Source: Actinomycetota bacterium
Lineage (GTDB): Bacteria; Actinomycetota; Thermoleophilia; Solirubrobacterales; Solirubrobacteraceae
Direction: 5' to 3'
Length of the DNA stretch: 5,951 bases
Assembly: GCA_019348435.1 (NCBI GenBank)
Contig: JAHWJM010000171.1
Location: 1 to 5,951 of the forward strand
Shown: piece by piece, positions 1 to 5,446 of the stretch
Numbering within the stretch: position 1 is the stretch's first letter
Layout: every line of letters begins with the position of its first letter
Program-made: the position numbers and the translations under genes
The notes under the pieces: generated by a model
Told to the model about the DNA's origin: nothing
The model's database searches: none
Seen by the model: only the letters and a program-made list of their open reading frames with translations

Positions 1-499
1 GCTCGTCGCGCAGGCGCTCGAGCACGTCCGAGGCGTACGCGAGCGCCAGCACGACGACGAGCGGGACCATGAGGTGCGTCGCGATCGTCTCCAGGCGGAT
101 CGCGCTCTCGAGCGTGTTCGGATCGAGCTCGGTGGACACCGCCACGCCGAGGTACGCGATCGTGAACGCCAGCCCCCAGCCGAGCGCGCGCCGAAACGGC
201 AGGCCGGTCGACGGGAGGACGAGCGCGGTGAGCATGAGGATGTAGAACGGGCTGCGCCAGTCCTCGGAGGCCGCCACGAGCGCGAGTGCCGCCGCCCCGT
301 CGACGAGCCATGCCAGCGGTGAGAGCTGCAGTCGCGGCACGGCCGCCAGCAGGCCCAGCGAGGCGGCGGTGTAGGCGACCGTCACCGCCACGAGCTGCGG
401 GTCGTGCGCGGTGACGCGGTGCACGAGCAGCAGCAGGACCGCGACCGCCGCGGCCGGCAGCCGCGTCATCAGCAGCAGCGTCATCCAGCGCGACGTCAC
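1..499 (-). CDS. Multi-pass membrane protein, probable N-terminal sensor part of a histidine kinase (3' end cut by window)
   Basis: Reading the minus strand from a GTG at 499-497 gives 166 open codons that run off the left edge, so the C-terminal part is missing. The visible protein is strongly hydrophobic, with about six candidate membrane segments near residues 8-27, 36-54, 61-77, 84-99, 105-121 and 138-156. The last segment is followed by a charged stretch (SDVLERLRDE) that looks like the start of a cytoplasmic coiled-coil linker. The pattern VDGAAALALV, then SPFYILMLTALVL, resembles integral membrane sensor regions of actinobacterial histidine kinases, which continue into a dimerisation/phosphoacceptor and ATPase domain. 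No kinase motif (H-box, N-box) lies inside the window, so kinase identity is inference; a GGDEF protein or phosphatase is possible. The start is chosen because GTGA overlaps the stop of the upstream CBS gene by 4 nt, typical of translational coupling. An in-frame ATG at codon 6 is an alternative. No clear Shine-Dalgarno is seen. Confidence 0.72.
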   Translation of the reverse strand, partial: MTSRWMTLLLMTRLPAAAVAVLLLLVHRVTAHDPQLVAVTVAYTAASLGLLAAVPRLQLSPLAWLVDGAAALALVAASEDWRSPFYILMLTALVLPSTGLPFRRALGWGLAFTIAYLGVAVSTELDPNTLESAIRLETIATHLMVPLVVVLALAYASDVLERLRDE

Positions 500-960
500 G
501 ACAGGTCGAAGAGGTGCCGCGCGAGCGCGCGGAAGAAGTCCTCGCGCGTGACGATGCCGGTCACCCGACCGCGCTCGACGACCGGGACGATCAGGACGCG
601 GTGGTGCAGGAAGATCTCCGCCAGCTGCGTATCGGACACGTCGTCGTCGACGTCGATGTGCTCGGTGTTCATGTACTTCGAGACGCGGTCGTCGAGGCAA
701 TCGGCGCGCTTCTCGAGCACCTCGTCGAGCGAGCGCGGGACGAAGCCCGCGTAGCCGAGCGTCGTGAGGTAGCCGGGGAACAGCGCGCCGATGAACTCGC
801 GCTCGCCGAAGATGCCCAGCAGCTTGCCGTGATCGTCGACGACCGCCAGCGCCGGCACGTCGGCCGCCATGATCCGGTCCGCGGCGTCGCGCAGGCTGTC
901 GTTGTGCGACAGCAGCGGCGCCTCGCGGCGCACGGTGTTGGCGATCGTCTGCGGGCTCAT
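496..960 (-). CDS. Two-CBS-domain (Bateman module) regulatory protein
   Basis: This 154-residue soluble protein is essentially only a CBS pair. CBS1 covers about residues 1-58 (ending LAVVDDHGKLLGIFGEREF) and CBS2 about 94-150 (ending VPVVERGRVTGIVTREDFF). Both show the family's strand pattern followed by a G-I/V-x-(T)-R-E-D/F element. CBS pairs usually bind adenine nucleotides and act as sensors that control a partner protein. Between the domains is an extra segment, about residues 59-93, containing FPGYLTTLGYAGFVPRSL, longer than a simple linker. The gene lies 15 bp after the permease stop, and its own stop overlaps the start of the downstream membrane protein by 4 nt, so it is the middle gene of a three-gene unit. 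The natural inference is that it regulates the permease, the sensor, or both, but its ligand cannot be read from sequence. The ATG at 960-958 is supported by a GGGAGGA Shine-Dalgarno 8 nt upstream. Confidence 0.93.
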   Translation of the reverse strand: MSPQTIANTVRREAPLLSHNDSLRDAADRIMAADVPALAVVDDHGKLLGIFGEREFIGALFPGYLTTLGYAGFVPRSLDEVLEKRADCLDDRVSKYMNTEHIDVDDDVSDTQLAEIFLHHRVLIVPVVERGRVTGIVTREDFFRALARHLFDLS

Positions 961-968
961 CGTGATCG

Positions 969-975
969 TCCTCCC
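969..975 (-). promoter_or_regulatory. Shine-Dalgarno of the CBS-domain gene
   Basis: On the minus strand the 15-bp gap between the permease stop and the CBS start reads TGAGGGAGGACGATCACG, including the A of the stop codon's end. GGGAGGA is a near-consensus anti-16S match, 8 nt before the ATG at 960-958. It is the only strong ribosome binding site seen in the window and fixes the CBS start. Confidence 0.8.
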
Positions 976-2265
976 TCAGAGATAGCGCAACGCGACGTAC
1001 CCGGTTGCCAGCACCATCGACACGAGCGTCGCGGGGACGCCGATCTTCAGGAACGTCATGAAGCCGACCGGGCGCCCGGCGCGCTCGGCCATCCCGGCGG
1101 CGGCGACGTTGGCCGCGGCGGCGATCAGCGTGAAGTTGCCCCCGAAGCAGGCGCCCAGCGACAGCGCCCACCAGTAGGCGTCGTCGGAGCCGGCAGCACC
1201 CTGCAGCTGGTCGACGACGGGGATCATCGTCGCCGTGAACGGGATGTTGTCGATGATGCCCGAGCCGATCGCGGAGACCCACATGATCCCCATGAGCTCG
1301 GCCGTGCGGTCGCCCTGGGTGACGGACGCGATCGCGTCGGCGACCTCCTTGATCGCGCCGTTCTCCTCCAGCGCCCCGACCATGACGAACAGGCCGACGA
1401 AGAAGAACAGCGTCGGCCACTCGATGCCGCGCAGCGCCTCCTCGACGGTCTGGCGCGTGAGCAGCAGCATGATCGTCGCGCCCGTGAGGGCGACCGTTGC
1501 CGGCTCGACGCCGATCGCGCCGTGGATGAAGAACGCGAAGATCGTGATGACGAGCACCGGCAGCGTGCGCTTGAGCTCGGGCATGTCCTCGATCGAGCGG
1601 CGCGCGTCGAGCTCGAGCACGCGCTCGCGCGCGTCGGGCGCGATCTGCAGCCGCTTGCGGAAGAAGAGGTAGAGCAGGCCCGTCACGACGACGAACGCCA
1701 CCATGGCGATCGGCGCGAGGTTGACGACGAAGTCGGCGAACGTGAGGTCGGTGGCGCCCGCGATGAGGATGTTCGGCGGATCGCCGATGAGCGTCGCCGT
1801 ACCGCCGATGTTCGAGGCGATGATCTCGATGAGCACGAGCGGGATCGGGTCGATGTCCAGCGCGTCGGCGAGCAGGAACGTGATCGGCACCATCAGCAGG
1901 ACCGTCGTGAGGTTGTCCAGAAACGCCGACAGCAGCGCCGTCGACAGCGCCAGCGACAGGACGACCGCGAAGGGCTTGCCGCGCGCGAGCTGGCCGGCGC
2001 GGATCGCCAGGAACGTGTAGATCCCGGTCGGCTCGGTCACGCGGACGATGAGCATCATCCCCGCGAGCAGGCCGATCGTCTCCCAGTCGACCGCCTCGAT
2101 CGCGTGCTCCTGGTCGATCGTCTGCGAGAGCACGACGAGCATCGCGCCGACGAGCGCGACCTTCGTCCGATCCACGCGCTCGGTCGCGATGACCGCAAGG
2201 GCTCCCGCGAAGATGAGTACGGCCAAGAGCATCCAGGCGTTCTTCGCCCATCCTTGCAAAGACAA
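976..2265 (-). CDS. ArsB/NhaD-type permease (ion transporter superfamily, SLC13-like)
   Basis: The 429-residue protein is an integral inner-membrane carrier with about 11-12 hydrophobic segments and the two-fold internal repeat typical of the ion transporter superfamily. The first half has SAFLDNLTTVLLMVPI (113-128) and SNIGGTATLIGDPPNILI (151-168). The second half has SGIIDNIPFTATMIPV (335-350) and GACFGGNFTLIAAAANVAAAG (371-391, describing a GG-N-x-T turn). The paired D-N and G-G turns are the expected substrate/ion-binding hairpins. A central polar region (about 203-232) separates the halves. Relatives include arsenite pumps, NhaD Na+/H+ antiporters, the P protein (OCA2) and dicarboxylate carriers. 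The DN-based motifs and IGDPPN favour the ArsB/NhaD branch, but the substrate cannot be assigned; no arsenic-resistance neighbours are visible. It is the first gene of a permease-CBS-membrane-sensor unit. The start is uncertain: 2265 is a TTG with no Shine-Dalgarno, and an in-frame ATG at 2232-2230 (418 residues, beginning MLLAVLIF) fits family N-termini well and would leave more room for promoters. Confidence 0.93.
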   Translation of the reverse strand: MSLQGWAKNAWMLLAVLIFAGALAVIATERVDRTKVALVGAMLVVLSQTIDQEHAIEAVDWETIGLLAGMMLIVRVTEPTGIYTFLAIRAGQLARGKPFAVVLSLALSTALLSAFLDNLTTVLLMVPITFLLADALDIDPIPLVLIEIIASNIGGTATLIGDPPNILIAGATDLTFADFVVNLAPIAMVAFVVVTGLLYLFFRKRLQIAPDARERVLELDARRSIEDMPELKRTLPVLVITIFAFFIHGAIGVEPATVALTGATIMLLLTRQTVEEALRGIEWPTLFFFVGLFVMVGALEENGAIKEVADAIASVTQGDRTAELMGIMWVSAIGSGIIDNIPFTATMIPVVDQLQGAAGSDDAYWWALSLGACFGGNFTLIAAAANVAAAGMAERAGRPVGFMTFLKIGVPATLVSMVLATGYVALRYL

Positions 2266-2297
2266 CCGTGCACGGCGGCGCCGCTAGCCTGCTCGTC
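2266..2297. promoter_or_regulatory. Divergent intergenic region between permease and M42 peptidase
   Basis: Two divergent genes start from this very short spacer: the permease to the left and the M42 peptidase to the right. On the plus strand TAGCCT at 2285-2290 lies 7 nt before the ATG at 2298, the spacing of an actinobacterial -10 element (TAnnnT) with a leaderless transcript starting at or next to the ATG. There is no Shine-Dalgarno before the ATG, consistent with this reading. No convincing -35 is seen; GACAAC at 2261-2266 is at best a weak match. On the minus strand no equally good -10 is visible, so the permease promoter is unresolved. The GCTAGC palindrome at 2283-2288 overlaps the proposed -10. 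Confidence 0.5.
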
Positions 2298-3371
2298 ATG
2301 CCGCTACCCGACGTCCTTCGCCAGCTGCTCACCGCCGCCGGGCCCTCGGGGTACGAGACGGCGCCCGCCGCGGTCTTCGCCGAGGCGGGCCGGCGCTTCA
2401 CCGACGACGTCGCGATCGACGTCATGGGCTCGGCCGTGGCGCGCGTCGCGGGGACGTCCGACCGCGCCAACCCCGCACCGTTCCTCGCGGTCGTCGGCCA
2501 CATCGACGAGATCGGGCTGATCGTCACGCACATCGACGACAACGGCTTCCTGCGCTTCATGGGCGTCGGCGGCTGGGACCCGCAGATCCTCGTCGGCCAG
2601 CGCGTGGAGGTCACGACGCGCGACGGCGTCGTGCCGGGCGTCGCCGGCCGCAAGCCGATCCACCTGCTGCGCGAGGAGGAGCGCGAGAAGGTTCCCAAGC
2701 TGCGCGACCTGCACGTCGACATCGGCGCCAAGGACGGCGACGAGGCGCGCGAGCTCGTGCGCATCGGCGACGTCGCGGTCATCGCGGGCGAGCCGGTCGA
2801 GCTGCGCAACGACCGTGTCGTCTCGCGCTCGATGGACAACCGCCTGGGCGCGTTCATCGCCCTCGAGGCCGCGCGGCTCGTCGCCGAGGCCGGCGGCGCG
2901 CCGGGTGACGTCGCGGCCTGCGGCGTCGTGCAGGAGGAGGTCACCTTCGGTGGGGCGCGGACATCGTCGTATCGCCTGCAACCCGATCTCGCGATCGTCG
3001 TCGACGTCACGCACGAGACCGGCTCGCCCGGGATCGAGGTCAACGAGATCGGCAAGCACGAGTTCGGCTCGGGCCCGGTCATCGAGCGCGGCTCGATCCT
3101 CAACCCGGTCATCTACGAGCTGCTGCACGCCACGGCCGAGCGCGAGGAGATCCCCTTCACGGTGCAGGCGTCGGCGCGCGCGACGGGGACCGACGCCGAC
3201 GCGATCCACCTGCAGCGCGCGGGCATCCCGACCGGCGGCGTCTCGGTCACGCTGCGCTACATGCACTCGTCGGTCGAGATGGTGCAGCTCGACGACGTCC
3301 ACGCCTGCGCGCGGCTGATCGCCGCCTTCGCGCAGTCGCTCACCGCCGACACCTCGTTCGCGCGCGCCTAG
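2298..3371 (+). CDS. M42-family metallo-aminopeptidase (glutamyl aminopeptidase / TET-like)
   Basis: The 357-residue product matches the M42 family in length and in every key residue. The first metal ligands are H68 and D70 in VVGHIDEIGLIV. D180 in SRSMDNRLGAF is the bridging ligand. E213-E214 in VVQEEVTFGGART provide the catalytic base and next ligand. D236 in VVDVTH and H323 in LRYMHSSVEM complete the two-metal site. The insert at about 90-165 corresponds to the family's PDZ-like oligomerisation domain, rich in charged residues here. M42 enzymes are cytosolic, usually form large tetrahedral dodecamers and trim N-terminal residues from short peptides left by proteolysis; some members are annotated as endoglucanases historically, which the metal site does not support. 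No signal peptide is seen. The ATG at 2298 (MPLPDVLRQL) is preferred over an in-frame GTG at 2268 because the family starts directly with the short helix before GPSGYE, and because a -10-like hexamer lies 7 nt upstream. Confidence 0.95.
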   Translation: MPLPDVLRQLLTAAGPSGYETAPAAVFAEAGRRFTDDVAIDVMGSAVARVAGTSDRANPAPFLAVVGHIDEIGLIVTHIDDNGFLRFMGVGGWDPQILVGQRVEVTTRDGVVPGVAGRKPIHLLREEEREKVPKLRDLHVDIGAKDGDEARELVRIGDVAVIAGEPVELRNDRVVSRSMDNRLGAFIALEAARLVAEAGGAPGDVAACGVVQEEVTFGGARTSSYRLQPDLAIVVDVTHETGSPGIEVNEIGKHEFGSGPVIERGSILNPVIYELLHATAEREEIPFTVQASARATGTDADAIHLQRAGIPTGGVSVTLRYMHSSVEMVQLDDVHACARLIAAFAQSLTADTSFARA

Positions 3372-3406
3372 ATCGTGCCCCGGGCCGGGTAGGCCGATAG
3401 GCAACC

Positions 3407-4117
3407 GTGCTCCTCCTCTTCGACATCGACGGAACGCTGCTGCTGCGCGCAGCCGACGCGCACCGCGACGCGATCTACGAGGCGCTGCGCGTCGTGCACG
3501 GCGTCAAGGAGCCCGACCGGCGCGGGATGCAGGTCGCCGGCCGCACCGACGCCGACATCGCGCGCAGCCTGCTCGTCCACGCCGGCGTCTCGGCCGACCA
3601 GATCGATGCGCGCGCCGACGACGTGCGGGTCGCCGCCTGCGCGGCGTACGGACGGCTGTGCCCGCAGGACCTCTCGCCCTGCGTCGCGCCGGGGATGCCA
3701 GCCCTGCTCGAGCGGCTCGCCGCGCGCGAGGAGACGCTGCTGGCGCTCGTGACCGGCAACTTCGAGCCGATCGCCCGCCTCAAGCTGCGCCGCGCCGGCA
3801 TCGGGCACTTCTTCCCCAGCGGGCAGGGCGGCTTCGGCTCCGACCACGAGGACCGGGCGATGCTGCCGGCGATCGCGCGGCGCCGCGCCGGCGCGCCGGG
3901 CGGGGAGCCGTGGCCGCAGGCGCGGACGGCGGTCATCGGCGACACGCCGCGCGACATCGCCTGCGCGCGTGCCGACGGCGTGCGCGTCGCAGCGATCGCG
4001 TCCGGTCCGTTCAAGGCCGCCGAGCTGCGCGGCGCCGACGCGGTCGCGCGCGACGCCGACGAGCTCGGCGCCGTGCTGGAGCGCTGGCTGGCGGCGGGAA
4101 CTAGGCTCAAGACATGA
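3407..4117 (+). CDS. HAD-superfamily hydrolase, phosphoglycolate-phosphatase-like
   Basis: The 236-residue cytosolic protein has the Rossmannoid HAD motifs in order. Motif I is FDIDGT, with nucleophile D6 and acid/base D8. Motif II is LVTGNF, with T116. Motif IV is VIGDTPRDIACA, with D179 and D183. A helical C1 cap of about 70 residues lies between motifs I and II (about 14-95). The usual motif III lysine (KPxP) is absent; R150 in FGSDHEDR is the likely basic substitute. Such enzymes dephosphorylate small phosphate esters through an aspartyl-phosphate; the closest general resemblance is to phosphoglycolate phosphatase-like proteins, but the substrate is unknown. Translation starts at a GTG directly before LLLFDIDGT; no Shine-Dalgarno is seen, only GATAGGC close upstream. 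It follows the M42 gene by 35 bp, and its TGA overlaps the ATG of the next gene (ATGA), indicating coupling. Its last codons (ACT AGG CTC) contain a TAGGCT hexamer that may serve the next gene. Confidence 0.92.
   Translation: MLLLFDIDGTLLLRAADAHRDAIYEALRVVHGVKEPDRRGMQVAGRTDADIARSLLVHAGVSADQIDARADDVRVAACAAYGRLCPQDLSPCVAPGMPALLERLAAREETLLALVTGNFEPIARLKLRRAGIGHFFPSGQGGFGSDHEDRAMLPAIARRRAGAPGGEPWPQARTAVIGDTPRDIACARADGVRVAAIASGPFKAAELRGADAVARDADELGAVLERWLAAGTRLKT
4102..4113 (+). promoter_or_regulatory. Putative -10 element inside the HAD gene end, for a leaderless cupredoxin-like transcript
   Basis: TAGGCT (4102-4107) fits the actinobacterial -10 pattern TAnnnT and lies 6 nt before the ATG at 4114, so a transcript could begin at or beside the start codon. 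It is the same arrangement as TAGCCT before the M42 gene. It falls inside coding sequence and supplies an AGG arginine codon, which is uncommon in DNA this GC-rich. No -35 is obvious. The site is a pattern match only. Confidence 0.4.
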
Positions 4118-4581
4118 GCAGGGGCGGGCGGATCGGAGTGCTCGTGGCGACGGTCGCCATGCTGGGTCTCGCGTTCGTGCTGCTCGCGCCCGAAGCCGAC
4201 GACGGCTCGAACGTCGCGCGGACGCCGACGACGCCGCCCGCCACGACGGACGACACGCCCCCGGCGACGGACACGAGCGCCGCATCGCCGCCGCCGGTCG
4301 CGGCCGACCACGACCGCGCGTTCGAGACGATCCGGGTCGCCGGCGGCGAGCCCTCCGGCGGGATCAAGAAGATCACGGTGCGGAAGGGACAGCGCGCGCG
4401 CATCGAGGTGACGACGCCCGACACGAGCGACGAGGTCCATGTGCACGGCTACGACATCACCCAGGACCTCGAGCCCGGCAGCGCCGCGCGCTTCTCGTTC
4501 GACGCGGACGCCGAGGGGATCTTCGAGATCGAGCTGCACGGCACGCACACGCAGATCGGCGAGCTCACCGTCGAGCCGTGA
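4114..4581 (+). CDS. Membrane-anchored or secreted cupredoxin-like domain protein
   Basis: The 155-residue protein has a basic N-terminus (MSRGGR) and a hydrophobic segment at about 7-25. This would act as an uncleaved anchor or signal peptide; there is no lipobox cysteine. A low-complexity Pro/Thr/Ala linker follows (about 36-64, such as RTPTTPPATTDDTPPATDT), then a compact beta-rich domain (about 72-155). The domain pattern, KITVRKGQRARIEV, DEVHVHGYDITQDLEPG, ARFSFDADAEGIFEIELHG and IGELTVEP, matches cupredoxin-fold proteins common in actinobacteria and often annotated as hypothetical or EfeO-like cupredoxin. There is no cysteine anywhere, so a classical type 1 blue-copper site is impossible. 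H109, H111, H142 and H145 are candidate metal ligands. The role could be extracytoplasmic metal binding or structural; function is not established. The ATG overlaps the HAD stop by 4 nt. Cupredoxin-fold assignment is from pattern recognition. Confidence 0.85.
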   Translation: MSRGGRIGVLVATVAMLGLAFVLLAPEADDGSNVARTPTTPPATTDDTPPATDTSAASPPPVAADHDRAFETIRVAGGEPSGGIKKITVRKGQRARIEVTTPDTSDEVHVHGYDITQDLEPGSAARFSFDADAEGIFEIELHGTHTQIGELTVEP

Positions 4582-4588
4582 GGCGTTT

Positions 4589-5443
4589 CTAGGCGGCGAC
4601 GCTCCAGAGGCCGTCGGCGCCGATGTGCTCCTCGTCGGCGACGCGCCCGAGCTCTTCACGCGCGGCCGCGTGGTCGATGTCCATGACGACCGCCACCTCG
4701 CGCGAGGCGAGCGGCTCGCCCGCCCACTCGAGCACCTCGAGGACCGATCCCGGCGGGTCGCGGCGGTCGAGGCCGGGCACGAGGTTGGCGAGCACGACGT
4801 CGTAGGCGGCGAAGGGCTGAAAGCCCGGCACGGCGATCCGGACGCCGTCGGACCGGCGCACGACCTCGTAGGACGGGCACGTGTAGCGCCGGCCGCCGGA
4901 CCAGTTCGCGAGCCGGTCGTCGAGTGCGCGCGCAGCGGGAGCCGGCTCGCGCGCGGCGGCCATGTCCGCGCGGATCGCCTGCTCGACGTCCTCGGCCCCG
5001 CTCCAGCGCGCGACGTCGGCCGGATCGAGCCCGGCGTCGGCGGCCGCGCCGTGCACCGTGAGCTGTTCGTCGAGCAGCTCGCCGCGCATCGCGCGCAGGC
5101 GAAAGGCGCGCAGGATCGCCGCCTCGGCGGCGGGCGCGTGCAGCCGCGCCGCGACGATCGCGCGGCAGGCCGGCGCGGTGGCGGCCATCCGCGGGCGCAG
5201 CGATGTGTCGATCGGCATCCCGTGCTCGCGCGCGATCTTCGCGAACCCCGACGACTGCTTGGCGGTGTCGAAGTCCTTGTCGAGGTACTCCTGCGGGTCC
5301 TCGGCGAGGACCACCATCCTGTGGCGCCACTGGATCGCGTCGCCGTAGAGCCACATGAGACGCCGGCGAAACGGCTCGGCCGAGTACGCCCACGGGCAGC
5401 CGGGATCGGTGAAGTCCGTGATGCAGACGTCGATCTCGCTCAT
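4589..5443 (-). CDS. DsbA/FrnE-like thioredoxin-fold protein with a single active-site cysteine
   Basis: The 284-residue protein begins with a thioredoxin-like strand and then DPGCPWAYSAEPFRR (13-27), the position of the CxxC in DsbA/FrnE-family oxidoreductases. Here only C16 remains and the second cysteine is A19 (CPWA). The middle (about 50-170) is a helical insert typical of DsbA-like and 2-hydroxychromene-2-carboxylate-isomerase-like folds, and VRIAVPGFQPF (201-211) is the expected cis-proline loop (P206) before the final strands. Other cysteines are C7, C93 and C189. There is no signal peptide, so it should be cytosolic. A single cysteine is compatible with glutathione- or mycothiol-type chemistry or with a non-redox role, but not with simple DsbA dithiol oxidation. 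The C-terminal tail (about 235-284) goes beyond the core fold. It starts at the ATG 5443-5441, 3 bp after the ettA stop, so it is probably cotranscribed with ettA; no Shine-Dalgarno is visible, suggesting coupled translation. Confidence 0.85.
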   Translation of the reverse strand: MSEIDVCITDFTDPGCPWAYSAEPFRRRLMWLYGDAIQWRHRMVVLAEDPQEYLDKDFDTAKQSSGFAKIAREHGMPIDTSLRPRMAATAPACRAIVAARLHAPAAEAAILRAFRLRAMRGELLDEQLTVHGAAADAGLDPADVARWSGAEDVEQAIRADMAAAREPAPAARALDDRLANWSGGRRYTCPSYEVVRRSDGVRIAVPGFQPFAAYDVVLANLVPGLDRRDPPGSVLEVLEWAGEPLASREVAVVMDIDHAAAREELGRVADEEHIGADGLWSVAA

Positions 5444-5446
5444 GCG

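Noticed and set aside
74..322. 82-codon plus-strand frame at the left end
   Set aside because: The product is almost all charged residues. The minus strand instead gives a continuous hydrophobic membrane protein coupled to the CBS gene.
976..2265. Calling the permease a dedicated arsenite pump (arsB)
   Set aside because: The fold and motifs fit the ArsB/NhaD group, but no arsR, arsC or arsA neighbour is visible and the substrate specificity cannot be read from sequence.
514..2520. 668-codon open frame on the plus strand across the CBS and permease genes
   Set aside because: Its product is an Arg/Asp/Glu/His-rich, motif-free sequence running antisense to two genes with clear family motifs. 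Long antisense frames are expected in very GC-rich DNA where stop codons are rare.
2304..3404. 366-codon open frame on the minus strand opposite the M42 gene
   Set aside because: The composition is low-complexity D/R/A/V without recognisable domains, and the opposite strand encodes a full M42 metal site. It is a GC-driven shadow.
3372..3406. GCCCCGGGC palindrome between the M42 and HAD genes as a terminator
   Set aside because: It is only a short self-complementary GC run without a usable loop or T-tract, and such runs are frequent at this base composition.
4580..4608. Possible hairpin GAGGCGT ... ACGCTC after the cupredoxin-like gene
   Set aside because: The stem is short with a bulged base, lacks a T-run, and extends into the coding end of the opposite gene; not enough to call a terminator.
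3475..4659. 394-codon and overlapping 305-codon open frames on the minus strand across the HAD and cupredoxin-like genes
   Set aside because: They are Arg/Ser/Ala-rich with no motifs, and they span two coupled plus-strand genes with intact catalytic or fold patterns.
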